From contig ONZQ02000001.1 in the NCBI GenBank assembly GCA_900312665.1, positions 498,954 through 562,953 on the forward strand: 64,000 nt of DNA, in the 5' to 3' direction. The notes beneath the pieces are model-generated. The model was given only the letters and a program-made list of their open reading frames with translations, ran no database searches and was not told where the DNA came from. Shown here one piece after another: positions 44,932 through 56,075 of this stretch. This stretch comes from Cephalotrichum gorgonifer (Eukaryota; Ascomycota; Sordariomycetes; Microascales; Microascaceae). Position numbers and translations under genes: made by a program. Position 1 is the stretch's first letter. The number at the start of each line of letters is the position of its first letter.

Positions 44932-47190
44932 TTCGCGTGGCTTACTTGGGTTTCACATTTTCCCCCGCACGCCAGGTCACATTGCCTCAAGGAACGTCCT
45001 TGTTTGGGTGTCTGCATTCTTCGTCTGGTAAGCCTCCGCTGGAGCATCTCATTACGAGAAATCGGCGAGGCCGGTTACAAGTAGTTGTAAATTACGTAAG
45101 TGTATCGTCGCGAATGGCCTTTTGTGGGCGCGCTTGAGCCTTTCGAGGCAAGCGCAACCACAAATGCCGGAAGTTTAAGCCTCGGAGTTGGTGTGCTGGC
45201 CAATCACTATTGACGCTAAGCTTTGGTGCCAAGTAGTTACGAGTAAATGCTACTTTGTATTTTCGAAACGAACCGAACGAATCGTTACTATGCCTCACGA
45301 TGTGTCAACTCCTGCTCATTCATACGAGTGCGACTACTCATATTACGTACAAATACGTAATTTACAACTCCATTAGGAACGAGAGGGATCTTTCAATGTA
45401 ACTACAGAGCTCTCTTCAAGTCAAGACAGTGGTTGAGTCGTTATATCGACCACACGAGGGCGGGGACCAGGTGAGCCCGTTGCCCGACGAATATGGCCCG
45501 CACTCACTATTCCTCATACAGGCTAATAGCAGTGGACACGGTGGTCGATCTTGTAGATAGATACCGAGGTTGCTCCGTGAGTCGCCGGTTAACATCGTCA
45601 TCCCCTTCGCCCAATCACTCTTCCGAGCCTTCGTATTCGTACCCACAGCGCCCCCTGTTAAAAGTTCCACTTTGTACGAGAGCGTAAATCAAGATAGCAG
45701 CGATGAGGAGAGGTGGTAGGTCACAGTACAGAACTGTCAAAACAATTGAAACCAGAATCAGCGGGGAGTAAACACTCTGGCATGCACTCGTGGGAGAATT
45801 CTAACCTGCAACTCTGACCTCTCTCTCGAAAATTCTTCGTTGCCACTAGTGTGGTCGGCAGGATATTGCGGCAAGGCGAAGTAGCGGGTACGAGTACTCG
45901 CGCCGGAAATTTACGGTAACTAAGGCCCACGCTAACGTCCATGGAACACCGAATGCATTAGTTCGTCGTAGAAACGAGTGAGAAGGGAGGAATATCCCTG
46001 CCGATCGATGCTAGCGCCACGACGGCGGACTCAAAACAGGCGCTGTAAATCCAGTTACCTTGAACGCGACAACAACAAGTACGAGTACTGGTGGTTTATG
46101 AGAAAGGGTCACACGAGGTCATACGAGTATGCTGTAATAGCGGCTGAGTCGGCAGCCACCTTTGCCCACATTAACTCGTTTTTTAACAGTAAAAGCACTC
46201 ATATGGCCTGTATTTACCTGGCGGTGGTTTGGTGCAGTTTTCACTCGAAGCCATAAAATTTTCGTAGGGCCGAATTGTGAATTCACCTCCCAGCCCCCCA
46301 ATTTCATGATCCTATCGCGTTCCGAGCCGTGCAGAGGGTATAATTGCTCATCATGGTATTGTACGAGGACAAACACTTTTACCTAATTTCATCCGCAGAT
46401 ACGACGGTATACGAATGCTACAAAGGATAGCCGAGGAAGATCTCCGATACCTTGTATCAAGGATGGATATTTCTTTAGCCCTAGCTTGGCCCGATTTTAT
46501 ATGACATTGACCAATCACAAAACAGGTGTCGGAAGCCACCGGAGGCGGCTAGGCCGTGCGGCGGCCCCGGCGTAAGCAGGGCTAGCGCCGAGACTAAACG
46601 TCACGGCTTCACCGGAGGCAGGAGGCCAATGCCGATCAGCACAGGCTGTGTCTGGACTTGCCAGCTACGTGTGCACATACCCCATATTCCCCATATTCTG
46701 CCTCTATCTGAGGCGTAAAATAGCGCGTCTAGATGAATCCACATGCTCGCCCCCCTGCGACGCCGAAGCCGGAATACCTGGCCCACACAACAGCTAGCGG
46801 ATCGTAATGTCTCGCCCCTGACTCGCCCCCCGAGTAAGGAGGCGCTCCGTACCGGCGTAAGCAACTGTCTGAACGTAAAACCCTGACCTCGTGCCCCTTC
46901 GCCTCCCCAGCTCTCCTCCCCAGCTCCCTTTCTTTTGAGGATCTTCATTGCAACTCGCTCGTTACTATACAGCTTCTTTGGGGCTTAACAACCCTTAGAG
47001 GAGTTTCGTGTTTCGTGTTTCTTCTTCTTTTCACTCTTTTTGTTTCTTTTTTTGTCGGAGGGTCAGGACCCAAAGCTCCCCAGAGTCGGACCAGGAACCA
47101 TTCAACACTTCCTTGGCGGGTCCACCACGGCCTACTTTGCCTCGTTTTCAACCCGACCAGTCAGTCTTTCAGCCAACTGCTTCCGCAAAT

Positions 47191-48794
47191 ATGGAGGGCC
47201 ACAATCGCCGCTCCGATGCCATTACGGCCGAACCGCCAGTCTACGAATCGATACAGGAGAAGGCGAGAGAGCCGATCAGCGACATCAACGAGGATATCAG
47301 CTCGACCCAGCTACCGGCCTACGAATCGGTTCGGAAGAACAAGGGCGGCTCAAGCGATGACGATGCCATCGGCACCTGCAGCCCTGACGACGCCGTCGGG
47401 TCCATCGTCAACGAGACAGCCGACCTTGAACAGCAAAAGGCGGCCAGCGGCCACGCCCATTTCCACCGCCTGGGGTGGAAGCGCCTCACAGTCGTCATGA
47501 TCGTCGAGGCCATCGCCCTTGGGAGCCTGAGTCTCCCGGCGACATTTGCCGCCCTGGGAATGGTGGCCGGCGTCATCCTCTGCATTGGCATAGGGATTAT
47601 CGCTATCTACACAAGTTACATTATCGGGCAGGTCAAGTTGAAGTTCCCCTATATGACGTCGTACGCCGACGCTGGGCAGAGGATGATGGGGCGGTTCGGA
47701 TACGAGCTCTTTGGAGCCATGTTCGTGCTCCTTTTGATCTTCCTCACCGCTTCTCACTGCCTGACTGGCACGATAGCCTTCCGGGTCATCACGGAGAGCG
47801 GAATCTGCAGTATCATCTTTGGTGTAGTCAGCGCCATCTTGCTCTTCCTCCTGGCCATACCACCCTCGTTCGCCGAGGTGGCCATCCTGGGCTATGTCGA
47901 CTTCGTCTCCATTCTCCTCGCCATCGGTATCACCATCATCGGTACGGGGGTCGTGTCCGGCCAGGCACCTGGTGGTCTCGCCGCTGTCAACTGGTCAGCT
48001 TGGCCTAAGGAGGACCTCAACTTCTCGCAGGCCTTCATTGCTGTCTCCAATATCTGTTTTGCGTACAGCTTCGCGATGTGTCAGTTCTCCTTCATGGACG
48101 AGATGCACACTCCGAAAGACTATGTCAAGTCGATCACGCTCCTTGGTGCCATTGAGATCGTAATCTACACCGTCACCGGCGCCGTGGTCTACGCGTTTGT
48201 CGGCGACACCGTGAAGTCGCCCGCACTTCTCTCGGCTGGCCCGCTGCTGGCCCGGATCGCTTTCGGTGTCGCCCTTCCGGTCATTTTCATCTCCGGGTCG
48301 ATCAACATCACCGTGTTGGGCCGCTACCTCCATGGCCGGATGTTCAAGAAGAGCGTTGTCCGCTTTATCAACACCAAGACGGGATGGCTCACCTGGCTCG
48401 GGCTTATAGCTGTCATTACCATCTTGTCGTTCATCATTGCGGAGGCCATCCCCATCTTCCAGGACTTGTTGTCGATCATTTCGGCCCTGTTCATCTCGGG
48501 CTTCACATTCTACCTCCCCTCTTTGATGTGGTATATGATGCTCATGGAGGGAAAATGGTACGACTGGAAGAACCTCCCGACCGCTATACTCAACCTCGTC
48601 ATTTTTATTATCGGCTTGGTTGTCCTTGTTGGGGGCATGTACGCGTCCGTCATTGACATTGTAAGTATACCTTCCGTCTTACCTCTCTACCCTTTACGCT
48701 TGACTGGAGTTTAGAGCTAACTATGTTTAACCAGATGTACAACTTTGCGACTGGACACGTTGGCGGATCCTTCACCTGTGGCGCACCGGGTTAA
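47191..48794 (+). CDS. Amino-acid transporter, AAAP family (neutral amino-acid permease type)
   Basis: Two exons, 47191-48660 and 48735-48794, give 509 aa. The intron has a GTAAGT donor and an ACCAG acceptor and is phase 0; the last exon encodes only 19 residues. An acidic hydrophilic N-terminus of about 95 aa contains two PxYES motifs (PPVYESIQEK and LPAYESVRKN), possible arrestin/ubiquitin-ligase contact sites. The aromatic/neutral amino-acid permease core follows with about 11 membrane segments, starting at LGWKRLTVVMIVEAIALGSL and including YTSYIIGQVK and SYADAGQRMMGRFG. It resembles the Neurospora mtr-type permeases (PF01490). It acts at the plasma membrane. The next gene on the same strand is a Zn2Cys6 regulator. 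Confidence 0.92.
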
Positions 48795-49252
48795 GGCGAA
48801 CGAATCCATCTGGGCGCATCTGAATTTATCCTGTTTCGATTTTTATGCAGAGCGATACGAGCGAGCTGGGAAATACATAGTTATGATTTATATAAACGTT
48901 TGTCTGCAGATGCATATGATCCCGTTTGTGATTTGTACTGTTATTAGATCTTAATAATCTGGCGATCTACGTAATAGTTATTCTCCATTGGATTTGTATC
49001 ATTTTGTTCTCCTCCTATGATTGGCCCATACGGTCATCCAAGGTGTATCCTTCTGCCATATTCCACCGCCCTGCTTATGCCTGTTCTGGTCGGGAATGTT
49101 CATTCCCGGCAAACTAGGCCGCCAAGCTATCGCTCCTCCCGCAACTCAGTATACACCTATAGACTGTCGTTTTATCACGACTTAACGCCTAACGCGTACC
49201 TACCATCTGCGCCGAGATCTCTTGGCACCCTGTTTCTGGGACCCACCCACCC
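48795..49252. other. Intergenic spacer, no gene seen
   Basis: About 460 bp containing the permease 3' flank and the promoter of the second Zn2Cys6 gene. No distinct element is recognised. Confidence 0.6.
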
Positions 49253-50808
49253 ATGGTCGGGGTACCCCGCAGCACCGGCTGCGGCCTGTGCGTCAAGCGC
49301 CGAGTCCGATGCGACGAAACCCGGCCGAGCTGCGGCAACTGCATCAAGTACGGAGCTGAGTGTCCCGGCTACGTCCGCGCCCTCAAGTTTGTTAGCGGGA
49401 AGCACGTCCGGAGGATAGCCGCAGCAGATCCAGGGGGCTCTCGATCACAGTCCCCCCAACCAGCCCCGTCGCCGGCCGCGGAGGTGGTTCCTAGCAGGAG
49501 GCTGGAGATACTCCCCCTTGTAGACGACCTGATAAGTGTGCGTAACGCCACCGAGTTCATGCCATTTATTGGGCTGTTTGAAGGCCTTCCGGATAGGCTG
49601 GGGGACAGGGGGACGTTAGACAGCGCCGTGTATGCGCTTGCATTGCACTTGCGCGGGAAGGAGGTCGGCGACGAGTCCCTGGTTGTGAAGGCGCGGGGAA
49701 CCTATGGGAAATCGCTGGCTGCGCTGCAGGCGGCTTTGAATCATCCTACGGAGTGGAAGTCGAGCTTGACGCTGTGCTCGGCCATGCTCCTGTGCCTGTA
49801 CGAGGTGAGATCTAAGCCATCCGTTTCATAATCCTTTCTCTCCCTCATTCCCATCATGGGGCGTTGATACCGTGGCTAATACCGGTAACCGGTAGTCATT
49901 TGCCGGGACGACACGCCCCGATAGCTGGAAGACCCACGCGAGTGGCGTCGGCAGACTAATGCAGCTCCGCGGCCCCGAATCCCACAGTAGCGCGTGGGAC
50001 ATAAGCATGATCTCGGCCTTCCGCGGCATGATAGTTTGTCCCCACCTCCCACCTCCCCGACTACTCCTGGCATTCCTGTTTGCGCACCTTCTGCCTGTTA
50101 TAGTACCTAGTAGGAACCCGGAAGCTGATTGCGTAGATTATGCATGCTATGTTCTCCTCCCAGGACTGCTTCCTGGCCAGTGACGCGTGGCGTAATGTCT
50201 GGGCCCGCATTCGTGACGGAGACATCTACTCAGCCTTCGTCGATGATTTCTGGACCTGCTTCTCCCTCTGTCCACGCATCATCCGCCTAGGACGCGACCT
50301 CCGGTTGAGGACCGCAGCCCAGCAGTTCGTCGACCCGGCCGAGGTCTTCGCCTTGACAGTCGAGACGGAGGAACTCCGCAACCGACTCCTGCGTTGGCAC
50401 CAGGGATTCTCGCAGTACATACCTCCCCCGGAGGAAGTGCCCGCGACGGACCCAGGCGCGCTCTACCCCACGGTTTTGACCTACCCCACGGTCTGGATCG
50501 GGTCGCTATATATGGGGTTCTGGGCCAGCCTTCTGATCCTTCAGGCGACACTCAAAGCCTGTCAGTACCCAGGTGATTTCCCACTGAGCAACCAGGAGCT
50601 GGTGGATAACATCCTAAGATCTGTCGAGTGCACGTCTCGCAGGTTGCTGGGCCCTTATCGCGTTGGGTATTCACTCAGGATTGCGGTTGAGTTCGCGGGA
50701 CCCAGGGAGAGGAACTGGATTAGAGATAGGCTGCACCAGAGCTCGGCGTCGTTTGCGGCGACTACTCCTACCGAGCCGCAGTACCGTGATCTATTGATTA
50801 TAGCGTGA
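49253..50808 (+). CDS. Zn2Cys6 transcription factor
   Basis: Three exons, 49253-49804, 49896-50033 and 50164-50808, give 444 aa. All junctions are phase 0. The zinc cluster is at the extreme N-terminus: C10-x2-C13-x6-C20-x6-C27-x2-C30-x6-C37, with the basic linker KRRVRC. The rest matches the fungal-specific transcription factor type II domain, with DSAVYALALHLRGKE, SLTLCSAMLLCLYE and VGRLMQLRGP, ending in an all-helical C-terminus. This layout (cluster at the start, no coiled coil, about 450-500 aa) is common in regulators of local accessory genes. Its target is unknown; the amino-acid permease upstream is a candidate by position only. The second intron (130 bp) has a GTTTGT donor, which is less usual. 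Confidence 0.88.
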
Positions 50809-51377
50809 GCTATTGATCTTGGGAAGACGATTTAATTAATGGTGCGGGCGGGGGGGGCGCGAATGTCGGTAGCTACATGTAAAGATACCCGCGACAGAGG
50901 CTGCTATTGAGGGAAGGCGGCTGGGTCCGAGAATTTCGAGAAGAACCGCAATATGATCGATCAAGTTTACATGATCGACAGACAGACTTCCCATGATAAT
51001 AGCTGCGCCTCATGACCGTGAATTTGGACGAATGTGGGTGGAGCTTCACAAGATTACTTCTCGTGGTATGAAGCCTAATTGGGACTAGCGTGGAGAGGAC
51101 GCTTGCACTCAGCCATACAAGAACCCGCTCGATCGACCCCACGGACCCCTAAATCAGGCTTCTATAGGGCTGTCACTACCACTCTCGTGGCATGAATCCA
51201 AATAGGGAATGGTACCGCATAATAATACTCTGTACTACCATGGGGGGAAGATCGGGTGATAAATAGCCCGCGGGGACCTATAACTTCCTCGCGATTACAA
51301 GCCCTTCTTTTCTCGCCGTCCCCAATTCATAACCCCAAACACTCACCTCTTCCGGCCACAATACCAACTCTATTGTA
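50809..51377. other. Intergenic spacer, no gene seen
   Basis: About 570 bp between two plus-strand genes. It holds a G-rich patch near 50850, and a CT-rich stretch just before the next ATG consistent with a fungal core promoter. Confidence 0.6.
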
Positions 51378-52412
51378 ATGGCTACTTCACCCTCACACTA
51401 CGATATGGCTTCCCTGGATCCTAGCGGCCATACCTGCACCCAACTCCCATCCCACGACCCAGAGTCCGTCAAAACCCTCCAGCTCTACCGACGCATCTCT
51501 CCCGGCCGCAAACACCTCTTCGCATCTTCCCCTTCTTCACTTGCACAATACTTCGTCGTCAACCCCGTGCCACACAAACACGCAGGGCAATGGAAACCAA
51601 TCTTCTACCGGGGCGACAACCCGAAATACTGTCCCTCCAGCACCCCCATCGCGCGATCCTCCCGCACCAGCATGTGGAACTCGTTCCGGATCGAGCTGGG
51701 CGACGGGGTCGCCGAGGTGCTGGAGAACAAGAGGCGGAGGAAGGAGAGGAAGTCGTATGAGCGGCGACAGAAATTTAGGAGGTGGTTCTGTATGGGCGAG
51801 ACCCCCCCCAAGAAAGAGCTAGAGGATGAGAGGGAGGTGGCGGGCTACGTCGCTGTCCTAAAGATGAGTCGGGGGAGGTTCATGGGCAGGACACTGAAGT
51901 GGGAGCTGGGAGGGCGGGAGTATAAGTGGAAGGGGACGAGGACGTTCCTGCCGGGTTCAGTGAAGAAGGTCAAGGGCGTGTCCCAAGATTTCAAGGTATG
52001 TAATACCAAGGGTCATGTAGAGCCCGTCTACGGCAACTAACCTCCTTACCAGCTAGTAAATTCGGATAACGTCGTCATCGCGACGTTCGAGAAGGACCGC
52101 TGGTCGGTCTTCAAGCCTTCGGAGAAGTATGAAGGCACGCCGAACAAGAAAAAGTCTTACACAGGAACGCTCCGGATCCACCCGTCCGCATACGCTACAC
52201 CCGACGTCGATTATACCAAGAGCGGCCCTGAAGGAACCAGAGAGGGGAACGAGAAGTTCCTCAAAAATATGAATTTGGAGGGGTCACACGCTGGGAACCT
52301 CACCGAGGAGGCAATTGTATTTACTTGCTGGATTGTGGTTGAGGCGGAGCATCGGATTCGGTACAAGGTTCTGGATGAGATTGAAGAGATTGGCGAGTCT
52401 TTTGGTGGGTAA
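51378..52412 (+). CDS. Conserved-looking protein, possibly tubby/LURP-like fold
   Basis: Two exons, 51378-51995 and 52053-52412. The intron has a GTATGT donor and a TACCAG acceptor and is phase 0. The product is 325 aa. No named family is recognised with confidence. The N-terminus is Ser/Pro/His-rich. The middle has SMWNSFRIELGDGVAEVLEN, then a very basic segment (KRRRKERKSYERRQKFRRW). A beta-strand-rich part includes LKWELGGREYKWKGTR and NVVIATFEKDRWSVFKP. The end is TEEAIVFTCWIVVEAEHRIR. A beta-barrel around a buried hydrophobic helix at the C-terminus would fit the tubby C-terminal-like/LURP fold, but this is a guess. There is no signal peptide or membrane segment. A GGTAAG string right at the stop leaves room for an alternative last exon. 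Confidence 0.6.
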
Positions 52413-53019
52413 GGTAAGGAACTACATACTGGTTCCAGAAAATGGTGGATCAATTTGCTGATATTAATAATTCTAAAGATTTCCTTTGTCTATGAGTTAG
52501 AGAGATTGAAATAGTAATACCATCCCGTTGGCTTTGCGGCGCACGAAATAATACCTTTGACGTCATAACATGAAGGCACACTCTTTCCCCACACTTGACT
52601 TCGACACCACGTCTTTCACTCCTCCCAACAGGGGTATTTCTCGCAGCACCCAATCAAAATTGGCAGGGATGGGCCAAACCTAGGGCTGCTGTTGGATTTA
52701 GACCTGGCCAATTTAATACCCAGAAAGGAATGCAGGGGCAACCACGTAGCAGGCTTGCCCGCTGAATGGCGGCTTCGACAATCTTATTGGCCGAACATCG
52801 TCACGGCTGGGCGCTTGCACCGCCGCATTCGGTCTCCAGGCCACTAATCCGGCTGGGAATGCTGCGCTAAATTCCTCCCAGCTCGCCAGAACCCGGCCTT
52901 TGCCAAGGCCCAGTAGTCCATAAACGCAGCCGGGCGCCAAATCGAGGTTCGGCAGTGGAGAGTCCCACAGCAGAAGGCCCTAGAAATCAGGCAAGTTTCT
53001 CGCCTTTGGCCAACACACC
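52413..53019. other. Intergenic spacer, no gene seen
   Basis: About 600 bp with the 3' flank of the 325-aa gene and the promoter of the isochorismatase-fold gene. No coding pattern is seen. Confidence 0.6.
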
Positions 53020-54201
53020 ATGGCCGCTCTGGCGCCATCAGGCGAAGAGCCAACTCTCAAGAATAGATTAAAACGGAGTGCAGCCCGATGGGGATTCCCG
53101 GTCGAGTTCGAGTCTCTACGTCCCGGACAGCCCAAAGATCCTGTCCAGCCTTCGGCAGCTCAGGGACAAGCCGTGGATAGTCTGGCCACCCCTGCCACCC
53201 CAGGGCAGACTGCAAAGGGCAAGGAGAAGATGACGTGCACGCCGGGGGGCGAGGTTACCCTCGGTACCCTCAAATCTTCCTCCTGGAACTACGCCCCATC
53301 CTCCGGCTACGACCTCACCCACACGCGTGCCTACCGCCCCAAACCGTTCCCGCGCCTTTGGATGAGGACAGCTACCGACCCCGTCGCAGTCAACCCGCAC
53401 AAGACGGCCCTCCTCGTCATAGACGTGCAGAACTACTTCCTCTCCCGGGCCTTGGGCCACCACCACAACCCCCTGCACACAGCCGAGGAAACACTTCGCG
53501 AGGTGGCTATCCCGGCGGCGCGCACGGCAGGGATACAAGTCATCCACCTAACCTGGGGATTCAGCCAGGCGGAGGCGAAATCTGCTCCCCCGGCCCTCCT
53601 GCGTCGCTTCACCCCCTGGTTTCAAAAGATGACCGCCGGGAGCGGCAGCAGTCAGCGGCAGAGCACGGGGTCCAGTAAGTCTGCGGAGCACCACGGCGAT
53701 GGGTCCGCAGACCGTTCCACCCTAGGCGACGAGATGGGCCCCGTGACGCTCTGGAATGGCCAGATTATATCGGCGGGCGAGAAGCTCATCCGCGGCGCGT
53801 GGAACGCAGACCTCTACGAGTCCATGAGGCGGGACTTCATCGCCTCGGCCGACACGCCGCTCCCGGACGCGCGGTTCTACAAGACCCGCGCCTCGGGCTT
53901 CTTCTCGGAAGGCGGCGGGATCCCGGATATTGTGAAATGGTTGCGTTCGAAGGGGATCACGACGCTGCTCATCGGAGGGGTGGGGACGGAGGAGGGGGTC
54001 TGGGCAACGGCAAGGGACGCCGGGAACTGGGGATTTGACGTTGTTTTGCTGGCAGACGGCTGTGGGACCACTGCTGGGCTGGATGTAAGCAGGACGGTGG
54101 AGTTGAGCTGCGCTGTGGATATAGGGTTTCTGTCCACGTGTGTGGACTTTTCAAGGGGGGTGGCTAGTATGGTGGATGGGATGCGTGGGGCAGCGAAGTG
54201 A
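53020..54201 (+). CDS. Isochorismatase-fold hydrolase with N-terminal extension
   Basis: Single-exon protein of 393 aa. Residues 1-115 are a low-complexity extension. The isochorismatase-like Rossmann domain starts at KTALLVIDVQNYF, where D135 is the catalytic aspartate. The lysine is K288 in RFYKTRASGFF. The nucleophile loop reads GGVGTEEGVWATARDA, with G326 where amidase-type members have cysteine; LLADGCGTT follows. From memory, true isochorismatases such as EntB and PhzD also lack this cysteine, so a hydrolase acting on an isochorismate-like vinyl ether is possible, as is an inactive member. A Ser/His-rich insert (about 205-235) is unusual. No clear signal peptide is seen. Fungal isochorismatase-like proteins may be cytosolic enzymes or unconventionally secreted effectors that lower host salicylate; nothing here decides. 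Confidence 0.85.
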   Translation: MAALAPSGEEPTLKNRLKRSAARWGFPVEFESLRPGQPKDPVQPSAAQGQAVDSLATPATPGQTAKGKEKMTCTPGGEVTLGTLKSSSWNYAPSSGYDLTHTRAYRPKPFPRLWMRTATDPVAVNPHKTALLVIDVQNYFLSRALGHHHNPLHTAEETLREVAIPAARTAGIQVIHLTWGFSQAEAKSAPPALLRRFTPWFQKMTAGSGSSQRQSTGSSKSAEHHGDGSADRSTLGDEMGPVTLWNGQIISAGEKLIRGAWNADLYESMRRDFIASADTPLPDARFYKTRASGFFSEGGGIPDIVKWLRSKGITTLLIGGVGTEEGVWATARDAGNWGFDVVLLADGCGTTAGLDVSRTVELSCAVDIGFLSTCVDFSRGVASMVDGMRGAAK

Positions 54202-54567
54202 AGGAGGCAAATGGAGTTTCCGGGTTGCTATTTCAACGTTAAATATACCATAAGAGTAGCGGGAGGAGGACATGCTTTTTAGGAGAGATATAAATATGCG
54301 TTACGATATTATTCCATGTATTATCGCGAACTACCTGCCACACTCCAACGCCCTGCGTGTGATATGAGCCAACCTCACCAGGAAAGATAAGCGACTAGGA
54401 TGGGGATATACACATCTCAGAGAATGAAGTGGTATATTGCAGATTAAAAACATGATTTCGAAAAGAGACAACCATCCTACATTCCAGCGAGTCTCTAGAC
54501 CCATACATTCGCCGGAACCCATCTCCCAAAACATCAAGCACCGCCACCTGCAAGTTAATTTCCCCCC
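54202..54567. other. Convergent intergenic spacer
   Basis: About 370 bp between the 3' ends of the isochorismatase-fold gene (plus) and the 7TM gene (minus). No element is recognised. Confidence 0.6.
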
Positions 54568-56075
54568 CTACCTAGGCCACGACGTCTCAGCTACCTTGTC
54601 GTCCAAAACCTCTCCCACCTCCTCGATCCCTTCACCAACCTCAATCCTCACCTCGCTAGTCCTTACAATCTTGCTCCCCACCCCTTCAGCCAGCTCAAAC
54701 GACCTCATCGATTCACTACACTCCCCCCACCTCCTTGCCCCCTTTCCGCCGGATATTGTGATGACGGCCCCGTGCATGGCCGTCGCCCGATGGGCCGTTG
54801 TTGAGTCGGAATTCACACAGTAGCCGCCGGGCGAGTCGTAACGGCCCCCGGCGGAGCTGCGGAGGCGTCGGACGAGGACGCGGAGGACGGGGATCGAGGC
54901 AGCAATTATTGTAACGGCAGTCTCAGTGACACCCCAGGCTACGAGTTCCCACCCTTTGACTATAGTGGGGATGGTTAGTTAGTGCTCTCTTGAAGCCGGG
55001 GCAGGGGTCCTTTGGTGGAAGGGAAGATTCGTGTGGACCCACAGTTGAAGTCTGCGCCAACTAGGAGAGGGATCTTGGCGCACTTAATGAAAGCCGTGGC
55101 ACCGGCCCTGACGAGTTTAGGCGTCAGTCGTTATCTTCCATGTCCTCACTAGGGGAGGGGCAACTCACAAAACTCCCATGCTCATGGCAAGCGCCACACC
55201 GAATTTTTCCCTCGTTTGCATCTGCAAAGTTAAAACGATAGGCCAGGGAAGAATGGCGAGGAGACAGTCCATGAAGCCAGAGTATACTAAGAAAGCACCA
55301 TTCCTTCATTAGTTTCCGCCCGCCCCTTTGGCCACCTTAGCCATGAAACACTACCGGGTCGCCGTCGAACAGAGCAGATGGTAGTCACTCACCCCCAGAA
55401 AACATATTAAAATGTGCGGCGGCCTTCCCGTCCCAACAATGCCCTCCCACCACAGTCGGGTCCCACGCCTTACGCATCGGCGTGCAGCCCAGCCACCCCA
55501 CCGTGGCACTAACAGCCTTCGTGAGGTTCACCGAGATGATCAAAAACCATATGAACCACGTCAGGCGCCGTCCCTTCGCGAGGCGCAGTATTGTTATCGC
55601 AAAGGAGGTCTTACTCCACGAGGAGGCTGTGATGCTGAAGGACGAGCAGATCTCGTAGTAGAGCATTGTGCCTCGTTTCTCGGCGTCCGAGAGCGAGACA
55701 TAGTGCCGGCCATAGCCGTTGTGTACGCTCAGGGTTGAGAAAACGTTGGCGAGGACGATGGCGACCTGGAGGTGGTTGTTAGACACTCAGTCCGAAGAGA
55801 ATAGACAGATACGAAGTTGTAAGTCCACTTAGAAAGGGAAGTGCCATGATAGGGGATGCTAATTGGGGGGGATTCGGGATGTGATGACGGTTCCGTACCC
55901 ACGAAGCAACCAAAACGTGGTCGTCCCACCACAGACCGCGGGACTGCTTTATCTTGCACCAGAGCCGGAGGGCAAGAAATATCGAGGCAATCCCGACTAC
56001 TGTCCAGATCGTTATAATGAGGTAGGGTCCATTGTTTTGTTCCAGCTCCTCTGGGGTCAACTCGACTTTACTCAT
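54568..56075 (-). CDS. Fungal rhodopsin-like 7TM integral membrane protein
   Basis: Five exons: 55899-56075, 55393-55765, 55169-55286, 55043-55107 and 54568-54959. All are phase-consistent with GT..AG and give 374 aa. Seven membrane segments are visible: ITIWTVVGIASIFLALRL first, and ELVAWGVTETAVTIIAASIP last. Family signatures are SRGLWWDDHVLVASW after TM1, YYEICSSFSITASSWSKTSF, GHCWDGKAAAHFNMFSG and MDCLLAILPWPIV. This is the fungal rhodopsin-domain family found in hundreds of filamentous-fungal proteins, including Pth11-related receptors; most have no known ligand. The cytosolic tail of about 95 residues is Ser/Glu-rich. It lacks an N-terminal CFEM domain. It should be a plasma- or endomembrane protein. 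Confidence 0.9.

Larger units (their letters stand above)
43251..47190. other. Intergenic region, 3.9 kb
   Basis: Contains a CT microsatellite with an N gap (43630-43834), a doubtful small membrane ORF (44207-44422), a degenerate CCCCAGTCT tandem array (44820-44931) and TACGAGTAC-type palindromes (45889-45900, about 46079-46087, 46121-46130). The last 700 bp is the presumed promoter and leader of the amino-acid permease. No other gene is seen. Confidence 0.5.
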
